64,000 nucleotides of DNA from an uncultured Aquimarina sp. Its GTDB lineage: Bacteria > Bacteroidota > Bacteroidia > Flavobacteriales > Flavobacteriaceae. Made by a program: the position numbers and the translations under genes. Below, in pieces: positions 15,324-25,012 of this stretch; position 1 is the stretch's first letter, and each line of letters starts with the position of its first letter. The stretch is from contig CANLCT010000021.1 of NCBI GenBank assembly GCA_947489195.1, forward strand, positions 1-64,000, written 5' to 3'. The notes beneath the pieces were generated by a model. That model made no database searches and had not been told where the DNA came from. It worked only from the letters and a program-made list of their open reading frames with translations.

Positions 15324-18290
15324 TTAAAAGTTAAACAAATAATCTACTTCTAATTCTTTTACTGGGCCGTATTGTTTTAGCATCTCAAGGTTAATATCGT
15401 TTTTATTACCAATAACCATCATATCAAATGGTTTTCCTTTAATATAGGATTCAAAAAACAAGTTTAAATCTTGTAAGCTAAAATTACTCACTGCCTTGTA
15501 TACTTCAATTCTATTATCATAACCAATTCCTAGTTTTTCCAAACGTTTGTAATTCCAGTAAATTCCAGATTTATTGATTCTACTTGCTGCAATAGTTTTT
15601 AATACCGATTCTTTAGCTGAAAAAAATTGTGCTTCATTTAATGGCATAGCATTTAACAGTTCTTTCATAGCACTAATGGCTTCGGGTAATTTATTTGCTT
15701 GCGTGCCCATGTATGCATATAAATAATTAGGCTTTTCTTTTTCACGTGCAGTGGCATAACTACTCATTGCCGAATAAGCTAGTGATTTAGACTCTCGCAA
15801 TTCTTGAAAAACAATAGACGATAATCCACTTCCAAAATAAGTGTTAAACAACAGAGTTCCTGCAGCTAATTTTGGATCATAAGTAATCGATTTTGAAACT
15901 AACAACAATTCGGCTTGCACCATATCATAATTTACAAAATACACGTTTCCAATATTTTCCTTTTCTTCAAATTTTGCTTTTTTAGCGGCTATTTCTTTAA
16001 AGCTACCTAATTCATAATTTTCAGATAAGGCCTTTTTAGTTTCTTCAATATTATTTCCATAATAGAAAAATTCTGGCTTATACTCAATAACACCTTTTAC
16101 TAGTTGAACTAACTCTGCCGTAGATTGTGCCTTTAAATCAACTATTGGAGTTACGTTTCGCAAACGAGAATTTTCGCCATATTTACTGTAATTAAGCATT
16201 CCGCTCCATAGAATTTCTGACTTATTTTTTTTCTTATCTGCCCTACTTTTATCAATTCTATCAATGAGTTGTTGGTATGCTAACGTATCAGCTTTTAAAT
16301 CTTTTATTACCGAAAAAAGTAATTGTAATCCTTCAGGTATATGTTGCTGTAAGCCTGAAATTGATATTCTAGTTTTATCTTCCTGAACATCAAAATTATA
16401 TTTTACACCAAGCTTATAAAATTCCTTTTTAACCGATTCATTTGTTAATATACTTGTCCCTAAATAATCCGCATAAGAAAATGCAATAGGCATTTTTTTA
16501 TTATGGTCACTACCTATTGGATAGGTAATGGTTAATGAAGCCAAATCATTTGTTTCATTTTTTATATATGAAAATTTTGTTCCATTCTCAATTTTAGCTT
16601 CCTTAATTAAATCTTTATAATTAATTTGCTGAGGCTCTAGAGAATCAGAAACCATAAGATTAAATTTTGTTGCAAATTCTGAAACCTGATCTCTATTTAC
16701 TGTTACAGGAGTAATTTTAGGGTTTTCTACCTTTACTTGATTAGGGTCTTCGCCTACTTCTTTATTTACAACAACGTAATTTTCTTTATAAAAGGCATTT
16801 GCAAAATCAATTACTTGTTGCTTAGTTATCTTTTTTAGTTTATTTAGTTTTTGCAAACGATCTTCCCATGGTTGGTTATACACAAAACTATACATATAAT
16901 CATATGCCACTGCTTTTGAACTTTCCAAACTTTGAATTTGAGAAAGTGTTAGATCATTAATAATAGCTTCGATCAACCAATCGTCAAATTCCCCTTTTTT
17001 AATCAATTCTAACTGATCCAACAATAACTGTTTCACCTCATCTAAAGATTGTTCTTTTTTGGGCATACCATATAAAATATGCATTCCGTAATCTTTTTTA
17101 AACGAAGTAAATGAGCTGGCCGATTGTACTTTTTGTTTGCTATTTAAATTTAAATCAATTAAACCTGCATTTGAATTCGCTAACAGGTAATCAATTAAAT
17201 TAACCATAATTGTTTCGTCATCACTAACACTAGCGGTTCTAAATCCAATATAAACAGATGCCGCATTTGGACCATATACTGTCGTTTCTATAGGCTCGGT
17301 TATAGGTAATTCTTTATCAAATTCGGGATGCTCTACTGATTTATAAACATAACTTCCAAAGGCTTTTTCTATTTTTCTAATAGTAGTATCAAAATCCAAA
17401 TCTCCTACCAAAATAAGTGCCATATTATTGGGTACATAATATTTTTCAAAATAGCTATGAATCGCTTTCATTGAAGGATTTTTTAAATGTTCTGATGTAC
17501 CAATAGTAGTTTGTGTTCCATATGGATGACTAGGAAACAATTTTTCTAACATAGCCGTATACTGCTTACGCCCGTCATTATCTTGCCCTCTGTTAAACTC
17601 TTCATAAACAGTTTCTAATTCTGTATGAAATAAACGCAACACCAACTCACTAAAACGCTCCTTTTCTAAAGCCAACCATTTATCTAATTCATTGGCTGGA
17701 ATTTTATTTTTGTATACCGTCATTTCATTTGAAGTAAAGGCGTTTGTGCCTTCGGCTCCAATACTACTAATCATTTTATCATATTCATTTGCTATAGCAG
17801 AACCCGCTGCTATACCCGAAATAGAATCAATCTTTTTATAAATCACTTTTTTTCTTACGGTATCATAAGTATTTTTATGTGTCTCATACAAATGCTCGAT
17901 CTCTCTTAATTGATCCTTTTCTTTTTTCCAGTTAGCTGTCCCCAATTTACTGGTTCCTTTAAACAACATATGCTCTAAGTAATGAGCTAAACCTGTTTGA
18001 TCTGCCGGATCATAAGTTGATCCTGCTTTTACTGCAATAAGTGTTTCTATTTTAGGTTCATCAGTATTTTTAGACAAATACACTTTTAACCCATTGTGCA
18101 ATGTATATAAGCGCAATCCCGTCGGATCATTTTCAAAAGATTTATATACTTTGGTAATATCAAATGATTTTTCAGAATGATATACAACGGGTTCTTTTTT
18201 AGAAGTACAACCTATTAAAAAAGTAACAAAAATTAGTCCTAAAACTATTTTATTAAATTTCACAGCCATACCTGTTTTAACTTTCTGCAT
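15324..18290 (-). CDS. M16 family zinc metallopeptidase, lipoprotein
   Basis: A pitrilysin/insulinase-family peptidase of 988 residues with two M16 halves. A lipoprotein signal ends at LIGC, so it is membrane-anchored, facing the periplasm or surface. The zinc site is the inverted HYLEH motif at residues 103-107, with the distal glutamate in the ELETVYEEFN segment about 75 residues later; the inactive C-terminal half is present. Start may be the first Met or Met8, both before the signal. Such lipoproteins degrade peptides in the cell envelope. No partner gene is adjacent. Confidence 0.92.
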   Translation of the reverse strand: MQKVKTGMAVKFNKIVLGLIFVTFLIGCTSKKEPVVYHSEKSFDITKVYKSFENDPTGLRLYTLHNGLKVYLSKNTDEPKIETLIAVKAGSTYDPADQTGLAHYLEHMLFKGTSKLGTANWKKEKDQLREIEHLYETHKNTYDTVRKKVIYKKIDSISGIAAGSAIANEYDKMISSIGAEGTNAFTSNEMTVYKNKIPANELDKWLALEKERFSELVLRLFHTELETVYEEFNRGQDNDGRKQYTAMLEKLFPSHPYGTQTTIGTSEHLKNPSMKAIHSYFEKYYVPNNMALILVGDLDFDTTIRKIEKAFGSYVYKSVEHPEFDKELPITEPIETTVYGPNAASVYIGFRTASVSDDETIMVNLIDYLLANSNAGLIDLNLNSKQKVQSASSFTSFKKDYGMHILYGMPKKEQSLDEVKQLLLDQLELIKKGEFDDWLIEAIINDLTLSQIQSLESSKAVAYDYMYSFVYNQPWEDRLQKLNKLKKITKQQVIDFANAFYKENYVVVNKEVGEDPNQVKVENPKITPVTVNRDQVSEFATKFNLMVSDSLEPQQINYKDLIKEAKIENGTKFSYIKNETNDLASLTITYPIGSDHNKKMPIAFSYADYLGTSILTNESVKKEFYKLGVKYNFDVQEDKTRISISGLQQHIPEGLQLLFSVIKDLKADTLAYQQLIDRIDKSRADKKKNKSEILWSGMLNYSKYGENSRLRNVTPIVDLKAQSTAELVQLVKGVIEYKPEFFYYGNNIEETKKALSENYELGSFKEIAAKKAKFEEKENIGNVYFVNYDMVQAELLLVSKSITYDPKLAAGTLLFNTYFGSGLSSIVFQELRESKSLAYSAMSSYATAREKEKPNYLYAYMGTQANKLPEAISAMKELLNAMPLNEAQFFSAKESVLKTIAASRINKSGIYWNYKRLEKLGIGYDNRIEVYKAVSNFSLQDLNLFFESYIKGKPFDMMVIGNKNDINLEMLKQYGPVKELEVDYLFNF

Positions 18291-18542
18291 AGTTTTTTAT
18301 ATAAAAACGTTAAAAATTTTATGCAGCATATGTTTTCAAAAAATAAACAACTATAAACAAGGTGATTAAAAAATATTTCTAATGACAGATACATTCACAT
18401 CACCAAAACAATAAAAAACACTTACTCTTAGCATTGCTAATAAAGAAAATACACGTACATAATTTGGTCTAAACTTAACAATATACGTAGTTATAGCCAA
18501 TTATTCAGCTCTTTATTTTTACTAAAAAAAAGTAACAAAAAC
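18291..18542. other. AT-rich intergenic region, no gene seen
   Basis: Leader of the M16 gene on the minus strand. I see no ORF of note and no clear TAnnTTTG box; the sequence is very A/T-rich. Confidence 0.5.
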
Positions 18543-18580
18543 AAAAAACCGTTTTCAAAATAAATTGAAAACGGTTTTTT
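18543..18580 (-). terminator. Intrinsic terminator of sucD
   Basis: AAAAAACCGTTTTCAA and TTGAAAACGGTTTTTT are perfect 16-base arms around a 6-base loop. Poly-A and poly-T flanks would let it stop transcription in either direction; sucD is the only gene ending here. Confidence 0.9.
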
Positions 18581-18623
18581 GTATATTAAACTACTGTAAA
18601 CTTTATGTTTACAACAAATAAAA

Positions 18624-19496
18624 TTAACTTATAACTTCAGCTACTTTTTTACCAATTTCAGCTGGCGAATCAACAACATGAATTCCGCAAGCTCTCATAA
18701 TGGCTTTTTTAGCAGCTGCAGTATCTTCGGAACCTCCAACAATAGCACCTGCATGCCCCATTGTTCTTCCGGCTGGAGCAGTTTCACCTGCAATAAAACC
18801 TACAACAGGTTTTTTGCTACCTGAGTTTTTATACCAATTAGCTGCATCTGCTTCTAATTGACCTCCAATTTCACCGATCATAACTACTGCTTCAGTTTCT
18901 GGGTCATTAATTAAAAGCTCTACCGCTTCTTTAGTAGTCGTTCCGATAATTGGATCACCTCCAATACCAATAGCAGTGGTAATACCTAATCCTTGCTTTA
19001 CTACCTGATCGGCAGCTTCATAAGTTAAGGTACCTGATTTAGATACAATACCAATCTTACCTTTTTTGAAAACAAAACCTGGCATAATACCAACTTTAGC
19101 TTCTCCTGGAGTAATAACACCCGGACAGTTAGGACCTATTAATCTACATTCTTTATCTTTTATATAATTTGATGCCTTTACCATATCGGCAACAGGAATA
19201 CCTTCTGTGATAGCAATGATTACTTTAATACCTGCATCGGCAGATTCCATAATAGCATCTGCTGCAAATGCTGGCGGAACAAAAATTAATGATACATCTG
19301 CATTTACTTTTTCAACAGCCTCTGCAACTGTATTAAAAACAGGTCTATCTAAATGTGTTTGTCCACCTTTACCTGGAGTAACTCCTCCAACAACATTTGT
19401 TCCGTACTCGATCATTTGTGAAGCGTGAAAAGTTCCTTCGCTCCCTGTGAAACCTTGTACAATTATATTTGAATCTTTATTTACTAAAACACTCAT
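18624..19496 (-). CDS. sucD: Succinate--CoA ligase subunit alpha
   Basis: Alpha subunit of succinyl-CoA synthetase, which couples succinyl-CoA cleavage to ADP or GDP phosphorylation in the TCA cycle. The 290 residues contain the CoA-binding [11 protein letters not shown] at the start, the GPNCPGVI segment, GIGGDPIIG, and the phosphohistidine loop with His248 in GHAGAIVGG. The beta subunit gene (sucC) is not in the window, as is common in Bacteroidota. It is the last gene of the minus-strand lpx block. Confidence 0.96.
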   Translation of the reverse strand: MSVLVNKDSNIIVQGFTGSEGTFHASQMIEYGTNVVGGVTPGKGGQTHLDRPVFNTVAEAVEKVNADVSLIFVPPAFAADAIMESADAGIKVIIAITEGIPVADMVKASNYIKDKECRLIGPNCPGVITPGEAKVGIMPGFVFKKGKIGIVSKSGTLTYEAADQVVKQGLGITTAIGIGGDPIIGTTTKEAVELLINDPETEAVVMIGEIGGQLEADAANWYKNSGSKKPVVGFIAGETAPAGRTMGHAGAIVGGSEDTAAAKKAIMRACGIHVVDSPAEIGKKVAEVIS

Positions 19497-19565
19497 TGTA
19501 TATATTTCTTTTTTATAATATGCTTTGCTAAAGTAAGTATTAATTACTAAGTAGTGAAGTTTTGT

Positions 19566-19964
19566 TTACAGAAATGTTTCCATATTTTCAAAGCTCATAT
19601 CTGCCTGCTGACTTATCATATAACCTGTATACAGTTTATCATCTTTAAATTCCCAAATACACATAAAATGTGCTATAGCTTGTTCTTTTGATCTTTCAAT
19701 TACCTTGGCGTAAAATGTATGCCTTATGGTAACAATATTTTTTTCTACTAATAAATGCGTGATTTTATTTCTTGAAAATTCAAAAGCATCTTGCATGCCT
19801 TTAAACATTCTTAAAATATCGTCGTACTTTTTTTTTGAAAAACCAAAACTACTATTCCAATTTAATGTAACATCTGGATGTAAATAGTCTTTTAAAATTT
19901 GATCATCATGAATTAAATCAGCTTCATAAAAAGTACGTACAATTTTTTTAGGACTCAAACTCAT
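19566..19964 (-). CDS. NTF2-like (SnoaL-type) protein
   Basis: A 132-residue cone-shaped alpha+beta barrel protein of the nuclear transport factor 2 superfamily: the N-terminal helix VRTFYEADLI, then DYLHPDVTLNWNSS and a C-terminal pair of strands with AHFMCIWEFKDDKLYTGYMI. Members bind small ligands or act as isomerases; no catalytic residues can be assigned here. Its start overlaps the end of the upstream lpxD-like gene by four bases, so the two are translated from one transcript. Confidence 0.8.
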   Translation of the reverse strand: MSLSPKKIVRTFYEADLIHDDQILKDYLHPDVTLNWNSSFGFSKKKYDDILRMFKGMQDAFEFSRNKITHLLVEKNIVTIRHTFYAKVIERSKEQAIAHFMCIWEFKDDKLYTGYMISQQADMSFENMETFL

Positions 19965-20896
19965 AGTTTATTAACTTTTTCAATAATATCGGGGATCTGT
20001 CTAATGGCTGCAATCTCTTTGTATTTTGATCTAAAATCACCTGCCGGAATACCAAAGTAATGCCCTCCAGTTTTTAAAGATTTACTCACACCTGATTTTG
20101 CAGAAATTACCGCTTTATCACCAATACTTATACCACTGGTAATACCAACTTGCCCCCAAATTGTAACCTCATCTCCAATTTCAACACAACCTGCAATACC
20201 CACTTGCGAAGCAATTAAACACTTCCTGCCAATAATCGTATCATGCCCAATATGCACTTGATTATCTATTTTTGTACCTTCTTTTATAAGGGTAACATCC
20301 GATACTCCTCTATCAATAGTACATGAGGCTCCTAAATCTACATGATCTTCAATAATTACACTTCCGCTGGAAAGTAATTTATCAAAACCTGTAGTTCTAT
20401 TTTTATAATAAAAAGCATCGGCTCCCAATACCGTATTTGCATGAATCGTTACATTTTTACCCAAATGACAATTATCATAGATAGAAACATTACCATGAAT
20501 TATAGAATTATCTCCAATAGTTACATGATTACCAATAAATACGCCTGGTTGAATCACTACATTTTCGCCTATTTTAGCTGTTGGCGAAATTTGTTGTGAA
20601 GCATGCTCAAAAGGCTTAAAAAACTTAGTTAATTTATTAAAATCATCAAAAGGATCATTAGAAATCAACAAGCTTTTACCCTTTGGGCAGTCGACCTTTT
20701 TATTAATAAGCACTGTAGTTGCTGCACTTTCTAATGCTTTATTATAATACTTAGGGTGGTCAACAAAAACAACATCCCCTGCTACTACTCTGTGTATTTC
20801 ATTACAACCTGTTACCAAAAAATCTGCTTCGCCAACAAATTCAACTTGTAATATATCTGCAATTTGTTTTAAGGTAAAAGCTTGGGGGAATTTCAT
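19961..20896 (-). CDS. LpxD-like UDP-3-O-acylglucosamine N-acyltransferase paralogue
   Basis: A second LpxD-type left-handed beta-helix acyltransferase in this block. LpxD adds the N-linked hydroxyacyl chain to UDP-3-O-acyl-glucosamine in lipid A synthesis. The N-terminal domain (about 1-100, TLKQIADIL to the VVFVDHPKYYNKAL segment) is the LpxD nucleotide-binding type, followed by hexapeptide repeats to about residue 290. The region matching the catalytic His is DNQVHIGHDTIIG. At 311 residues it is shorter than the 339-residue LpxD at 23970-24989 and more divergent. It may have a different acyl or sugar substrate. Confidence 0.85.
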   Translation of the reverse strand: MKFPQAFTLKQIADILQVEFVGEADFLVTGCNEIHRVVAGDVVFVDHPKYYNKALESAATTVLINKKVDCPKGKSLLISNDPFDDFNKLTKFFKPFEHASQQISPTAKIGENVVIQPGVFIGNHVTIGDNSIIHGNVSIYDNCHLGKNVTIHANTVLGADAFYYKNRTTGFDKLLSSGSVIIEDHVDLGASCTIDRGVSDVTLIKEGTKIDNQVHIGHDTIIGRKCLIASQVGIAGCVEIGDEVTIWGQVGITSGISIGDKAVISAKSGVSKSLKTGGHYFGIPAGDFRSKYKEIAAIRQIPDIIEKVNKL

Positions 20897-20902
20897 TTTT
20901 TT

Positions 20903-20937
20903 AGTATTAAGTACAAAGTAATGAGTACAAAGTATTA
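20903..20937. repeat. AGTAnnn heptad array, 5 units
   Basis: Five consecutive heptads AGTATTA, AGTACAA, AGTAATG, AGTACAA, AGTATTA in the leader of the lpxD-like gene. Every unit keeps AGTA while the last three bases vary. Confidence 0.8.
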
Positions 20938-21066
20938 ATTATAAAAACAACTAATACTTTAGGCAAATTACTTTATAATATTTTATATTAATTTATAGTA
21001 TTTAGCAAAAAATGTTAATTATTGAGAATAGCTTATACCATGATAAATTTTCAAAAAATAACAGAA

Positions 21067-21108
21067 AGTATCTAATATTTAGTACTGAATACTCAGTACT
21101 AATTACTC
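21067..21108. repeat. AnTAnTn heptad array, 6 units, overlapping the efp stop
   Basis: Units AGTATCT, AATATTT, AGTACTG, AATACTC, AGTACTA, ATTACTC follow each other in register. The last unit covers the efp stop codon (21103-21105). Together with the array at 20903 it brackets the gap between efp and the lpxD-like gene. Confidence 0.7.
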
Positions 21109-21669
21109 TTTTACACGCTCTTTGTACGTTCCTTTTGTAGTTTCTATTTTTATTTTATCTCCTTCATTAATAAACAAAGGCACCATCACTTCAGCGCCGG
21201 TTTCAACAGTCGCTGGTTTAGTCGCATTTGTGGCTGTATTTCCTTTTACTCCAGGTTCGGTAGCCGTTACTTCTAAAATTACTGTTTGTGGCATTTCTAC
21301 CGAAAGGGGTGCATTATCTTCTGAATTTATAATTACTGTAACTACATCACCTTCTTTTAATAAATCAGGTCGATCAATAGCCGTTTCTTGTAAAGCAATT
21401 TGCGAATAATCTTCTTGATTCATTAAATGATAACCTTCGGCATCATTGTATAAAAATTGAAATTTATGAGTTTCTACTCGAACTTCTTCAATTTTATGTC
21501 CTGCCGAAAATGTATTATCAATTACTTTTCCGGTAGTTACACTTTTCAATTTTGTACGAACAAAAGCAGGACCTTTACCTGGTTTTACATGTAAAAATTC
21601 TATTATTTTAAAAATATCATGGTTATATCGAATACATAATCCATTTCTAATATCACTAGTACTTGCCAT
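21103..21669 (-). CDS. efp: Translation elongation factor P
   Basis: EF-P binds stalled ribosomes between the P and E sites and rescues polyproline translation. The 188 residues form the usual three beta-barrel domains: an N-terminal KOW-like domain whose tip loop KPGKGPAFVRTK carries the potentially modified lysine, the OB domain (about 65-125) and the C-terminal OB domain ending in IKIETTKGTYKERV. It sits 28 bases downstream of lpxA, in a conserved Bacteroidota lipid A gene order. Confidence 0.97.
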   Translation of the reverse strand: MASTSDIRNGLCIRYNHDIFKIIEFLHVKPGKGPAFVRTKLKSVTTGKVIDNTFSAGHKIEEVRVETHKFQFLYNDAEGYHLMNQEDYSQIALQETAIDRPDLLKEGDVVTVIINSEDNAPLSVEMPQTVILEVTATEPGVKGNTATNATKPATVETGAEVMVPLFINEGDKIKIETTKGTYKERVKE

Positions 21670-21697
21670 TATATGCGATTGTTATATTGTTATTTTG

Positions 21698-22483
21698 TTA
21701 TTTTGATGTAAAATAGCCTTTCATAATTCCGCGCTGCGAATTTTTTATAAACTGCAAAATTTCGTCACGTTCTTTTGAAGCCTCCATTTCTGCTTCTATA
21801 ATTGAAGAAGCTTGACTATTGTTATAATTTTTTTGATATAAAATTCTATATATATTCTGAATTTCTCTGATTTTATCTATATCAAAACCTCTTCGGCGTA
21901 AGCCAATAGAATTGATTCCAACATAAGATAGGGGTTCTCGACCTGCTTTAACAAACGGAGGAACATCTTTACGTACTAAAGAACCACCAGTTACAAAAGC
22001 ATGGCTCCCCACACTACAAAATTGATTAATTGCTACCATACCAGCACAAACCACATAATCACCTATAGTAATATGCCCCGCTAGTGTAGTATTATTTGAA
22101 AAAATACAATGATTACCTACAATACAATCATGAGCAATATGACTATATGCCATAATCCAACAATCTTCGCCAATTTGAGTTTTCATTCTATCTGATGTCC
22201 CTCTATTGATTGTTACACACTCTCTAATAGTGGTATTATTACCAATAATGGTCACCGTATCTTCGTCATTAAACTTTTTGTCTTGCGGTATTGCCGAAAT
22301 TACTGCTCCGGGAAAAATATTGCAATTTTTACCAATACGCGCCCCTTCCATTATAGTTACATTAGAGCCTATCCAAGTACCCTCGCCAATAATTACATCA
22401 TTATGAATGGTTGTAAAAGGCTCGATAACCACATTTTTGGCTATTTTGGCTCCGGGGTGAACGTATGCTAGTGGTTGATTCAT
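21698..22483 (-). CDS. lpxA: Acyl-ACP--UDP-N-acetylglucosamine O-acyltransferase
   Basis: First enzyme of lipid A synthesis: transfers a 3-hydroxyacyl chain from ACP to the 3-OH of UDP-GlcNAc. The 261-residue protein is a left-handed beta-helix of hexapeptide repeats (about 1-190) with the catalytic His in AYSHIAHDCIVGN near residue 120, and a C-terminal helical domain beginning GLRRRGFDIDKI. The Leu/Gly choice of the acyl-length ruler cannot be read safely by eye. It lies between the lpxC-fabZ fusion and efp. Confidence 0.96.
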   Translation of the reverse strand: MNQPLAYVHPGAKIAKNVVIEPFTTIHNDVIIGEGTWIGSNVTIMEGARIGKNCNIFPGAVISAIPQDKKFNDEDTVTIIGNNTTIRECVTINRGTSDRMKTQIGEDCWIMAYSHIAHDCIVGNHCIFSNNTTLAGHITIGDYVVCAGMVAINQFCSVGSHAFVTGGSLVRKDVPPFVKAGREPLSYVGINSIGLRRRGFDIDKIREIQNIYRILYQKNYNNSQASSIIEAEMEASKERDEILQFIKNSQRGIMKGYFTSK

Positions 22484-22561
22484 GGTTATTTATTTAATTG
22501 CTTCTTACAGTACTCTAATAAATTTAGCGCTAATTTTTTTTTTATTACAAAGCTAAAGGTA

Positions 22562-23968
22562 CTATTTGTTTTTTGTTTTTACGATTTGCGCCATTAACTC
22601 AGCTTCGGACACTAATTTATTATTAGCATATGCCTTTGCTGCCATATGACAAATTCCTCTTCGGATAGGAGTTATTAATTTTAAGTCGAAAATTAACGTA
22701 TCACCAGGTATTACTTGCTGTTTAAATTTTACATTATCAATTTTCATAAAGAAAGTTAAGTAGTTTTCCGGATCAGGAACTGTACTTAAAGCTAAAATGC
22801 CTCCAGCTTGTGCCATAGCTTCTACCTGTAATACACCTGGCATTACTGGAGCACCTGGAAAGTGGCCATTAAAAAAGGGCTCATTCATTGTTACATTCTT
22901 CATACCTACCACATGTGTATCTGACATTTCTATAATACGATCCAACAACAAAAAAGGTGCTCGATGTGGAAGTGTTGCCATGATTTGATGTATATCCATC
23001 AATGGCTTTTGTGATAAATCAAATTTAGGCACGTAATTACGGCGCTCTTTTTTAATTTTTTGTGCCATTATTTTTGCAAATTCTGTATTTACAAAATGAC
23101 CTGGCTTAGTGGCAATGACCCTTCCTCTAATACGGGTTCCTATTAATGCTAAATCACCAATTACATCTAACAATTTATGACGAGCGGCTTCATTAGGGTA
23201 ATGTAATGTGAGGTTATCTAAAATTCCATTAGGTGTAACCGAAATAGAGTCCTTACCAAAAGCTACTTTTAAGCGCTCCATGGTCTCGGGCTTTAACTCT
23301 TTGTCTACATATACTATGGCATTATTTAAATCACCTCCTTTAATCAATCCATGTTCTAACAGCATCTCAAGCTCATGCAAAAAACTAAAAGTACGCGCAT
23401 CGGCGATATGTTCTTTAAAATTTGACATGGTATCCAATGATGCATTTTGAGTACCAAGTACTTTGGTACCAAAATCAACCATTGTTGTTATTTGATATTC
23501 ATCGGAAGGTATCACTAAGATTTCACTTCCCGTTTTTTCATCTTTATAGGCAATTGGTTCGGTAACAATATATTCATCAATCTCAGCGTCCAATTCCTCA
23601 ATACCTGCTTTTTCTAAAGCTTCTACAAAAAACTTACTCGAACCATCCATTATTGGCGGTTCTGGTGCATTTAACTCAAATAACACATTATCAATACCCA
23701 AACCAACACAAGCTGCCAATACATGCTCTGATGTATTAATAGAAACTCCATTACTTTCAAAATTAGTTCCTCGTTGAGTATTAGTTACAAAAAGAGCACT
23801 TGCTTTAATGGTTGGCTCATTTTCTAAATCTACTCTTTTAAAAACGTAGCCATGATCGGCTGGAGCAGGTTTAAAAGTTAATGTCACCTCATTTCCGGTA
23901 TGAAGTCCTACACCCTTAAGTGTAATTTCTTGCTTGATTGTCTTTTGTTTCACAACGGTAGTACTCAT
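22562..23968 (-). CDS. lpxC-fabZ: Bifunctional LpxC deacetylase / FabZ dehydratase
   Basis: A 468-residue natural fusion typical of Bacteroidota. The N-terminal part (about 1-305) is LpxC, the zinc enzyme that removes the acetyl group from UDP-3-O-acyl-GlcNAc and commits it to lipid A; zinc ligands lie in NTSEHVLAA and HKLLDVIGD. The C-terminal part (about 325-468) is FabZ, the 3-hydroxyacyl-ACP dehydratase, with catalytic His in LPHRAPFLLLDRI and the NGHFPGAPVMPGVL motif. Fusing the two couples flux between lipid A and fatty acid elongation. The gene ends 78 bases before lpxA and starts one base before the lpxD stop. Confidence 0.97.
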   Translation of the reverse strand: MSTTVVKQKTIKQEITLKGVGLHTGNEVTLTFKPAPADHGYVFKRVDLENEPTIKASALFVTNTQRGTNFESNGVSINTSEHVLAACVGLGIDNVLFELNAPEPPIMDGSSKFFVEALEKAGIEELDAEIDEYIVTEPIAYKDEKTGSEILVIPSDEYQITTMVDFGTKVLGTQNASLDTMSNFKEHIADARTFSFLHELEMLLEHGLIKGGDLNNAIVYVDKELKPETMERLKVAFGKDSISVTPNGILDNLTLHYPNEAARHKLLDVIGDLALIGTRIRGRVIATKPGHFVNTEFAKIMAQKIKKERRNYVPKFDLSQKPLMDIHQIMATLPHRAPFLLLDRIIEMSDTHVVGMKNVTMNEPFFNGHFPGAPVMPGVLQVEAMAQAGGILALSTVPDPENYLTFFMKIDNVKFKQQVIPGDTLIFDLKLITPIRRGICHMAAKAYANNKLVSEAELMAQIVKTKNK

Positions 23969-23969
23969 T

Positions 23970-24989
23970 CTATTTATTATTTTTTTCTAATGCATTAATT
24001 CGATTTACTATTTTAGGAAGGTTCCTAAAATGCACGTATGATTTATTCCAGTCCGTATATCCAAATGATGGCGACCCTTGGATTACCTCACCATTCTTAA
24101 TATTTCGACCAACACCTGATTGGGCTTGTATTTTAACATTATCTCCAATATTCAAATGCCCTGCTAAACCAACTTGTCCGCCTATTAAACAGTGTTTTCC
24201 AATTTTAGTCGAACCTGCAATACCTGCCTGAGCGGCAATTGCAGTGTGTTCGCCCACCTCAACATTGTGCGCTATTTGTATTTGATTATCTAACTTTACT
24301 CCTTTTCGGATAATTGTTGAACCTAATGTTGCTCGATCTATTGAAGTACCCGCGCCTACATCTACATCTTCTTCGATAATAACATTTCCAATTTGAGGTA
24401 CTTTTTTATATTCGCCCTTTTCGTTAGGTACAAAACCAAATCCATCGGCTCCTATTACAGCGCCACTATGCACAACGCAACGATCACCTATAATACAATC
24501 CGAATATAATTTTGCTCCTGCAAATAACACTACATCATCGCCTATCGTTACATTATCACCAATATATACATTGGGAAAAATTTTTACATTATTACCAATT
24601 TTTACACCATTGGCTATATACGTAAATGCTCCTACATAAATATTGTCACCATAAGTAACTGATTCTGCAATAAAACTAGGTTGCTCCACCCCTGTCTTAT
24701 TCAATTTAATCATATTATAATACTCTAGCAATTTTGAAAACGAATTACGTGCATCATCAACACGTATCAGCGTAGTCTCTATCGTATCTTCTACTTCAAA
24801 GCTTTTATCAACAATAGTTACTGTCGCTTTAGTAGTATAAATATATTGTTTGTACTTAGGGTTGGCCAAAAAAGTTAAAGACCCAGATGTTCCTTCTTCT
24901 ATTTTTGCTAACTTACTAACTTGGGCTTCACTATTTCCTTCAACAGTTCCTTCAAGTATTTCGGCAATTTGTTTGGCTGTAAATTTCAT
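23970..24989 (-). CDS. lpxD: UDP-3-O-(3-hydroxyacyl)glucosamine N-acyltransferase
   Basis: Third acylation step of lipid A synthesis. The 339-residue protein has the LpxD N-terminal domain (about 1-105, [13 protein letters not shown]), the long hexapeptide beta-helix with GADGFGFVP and the catalytic His in [13 protein letters not shown], and the short C-terminal helix [17 protein letters not shown]. Length and motifs match the housekeeping enzyme better than the 311-residue paralogue downstream. It is separated by one base from lpxC-fabZ and by 23 bases from the upstream HD gene. Confidence 0.96.
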   Translation of the reverse strand: MKFTAKQIAEILEGTVEGNSEAQVSKLAKIEEGTSGSLTFLANPKYKQYIYTTKATVTIVDKSFEVEDTIETTLIRVDDARNSFSKLLEYYNMIKLNKTGVEQPSFIAESVTYGDNIYVGAFTYIANGVKIGNNVKIFPNVYIGDNVTIGDDVVLFAGAKLYSDCIIGDRCVVHSGAVIGADGFGFVPNEKGEYKKVPQIGNVIIEEDVDVGAGTSIDRATLGSTIIRKGVKLDNQIQIAHNVEVGEHTAIAAQAGIAGSTKIGKHCLIGGQVGLAGHLNIGDNVKIQAQSGVGRNIKNGEVIQGSPSFGYTDWNKSYVHFRNLPKIVNRINALEKNNK

Positions 24990-25012
24990 TGAAACAAAAA
25001 TATGAAATTTTA

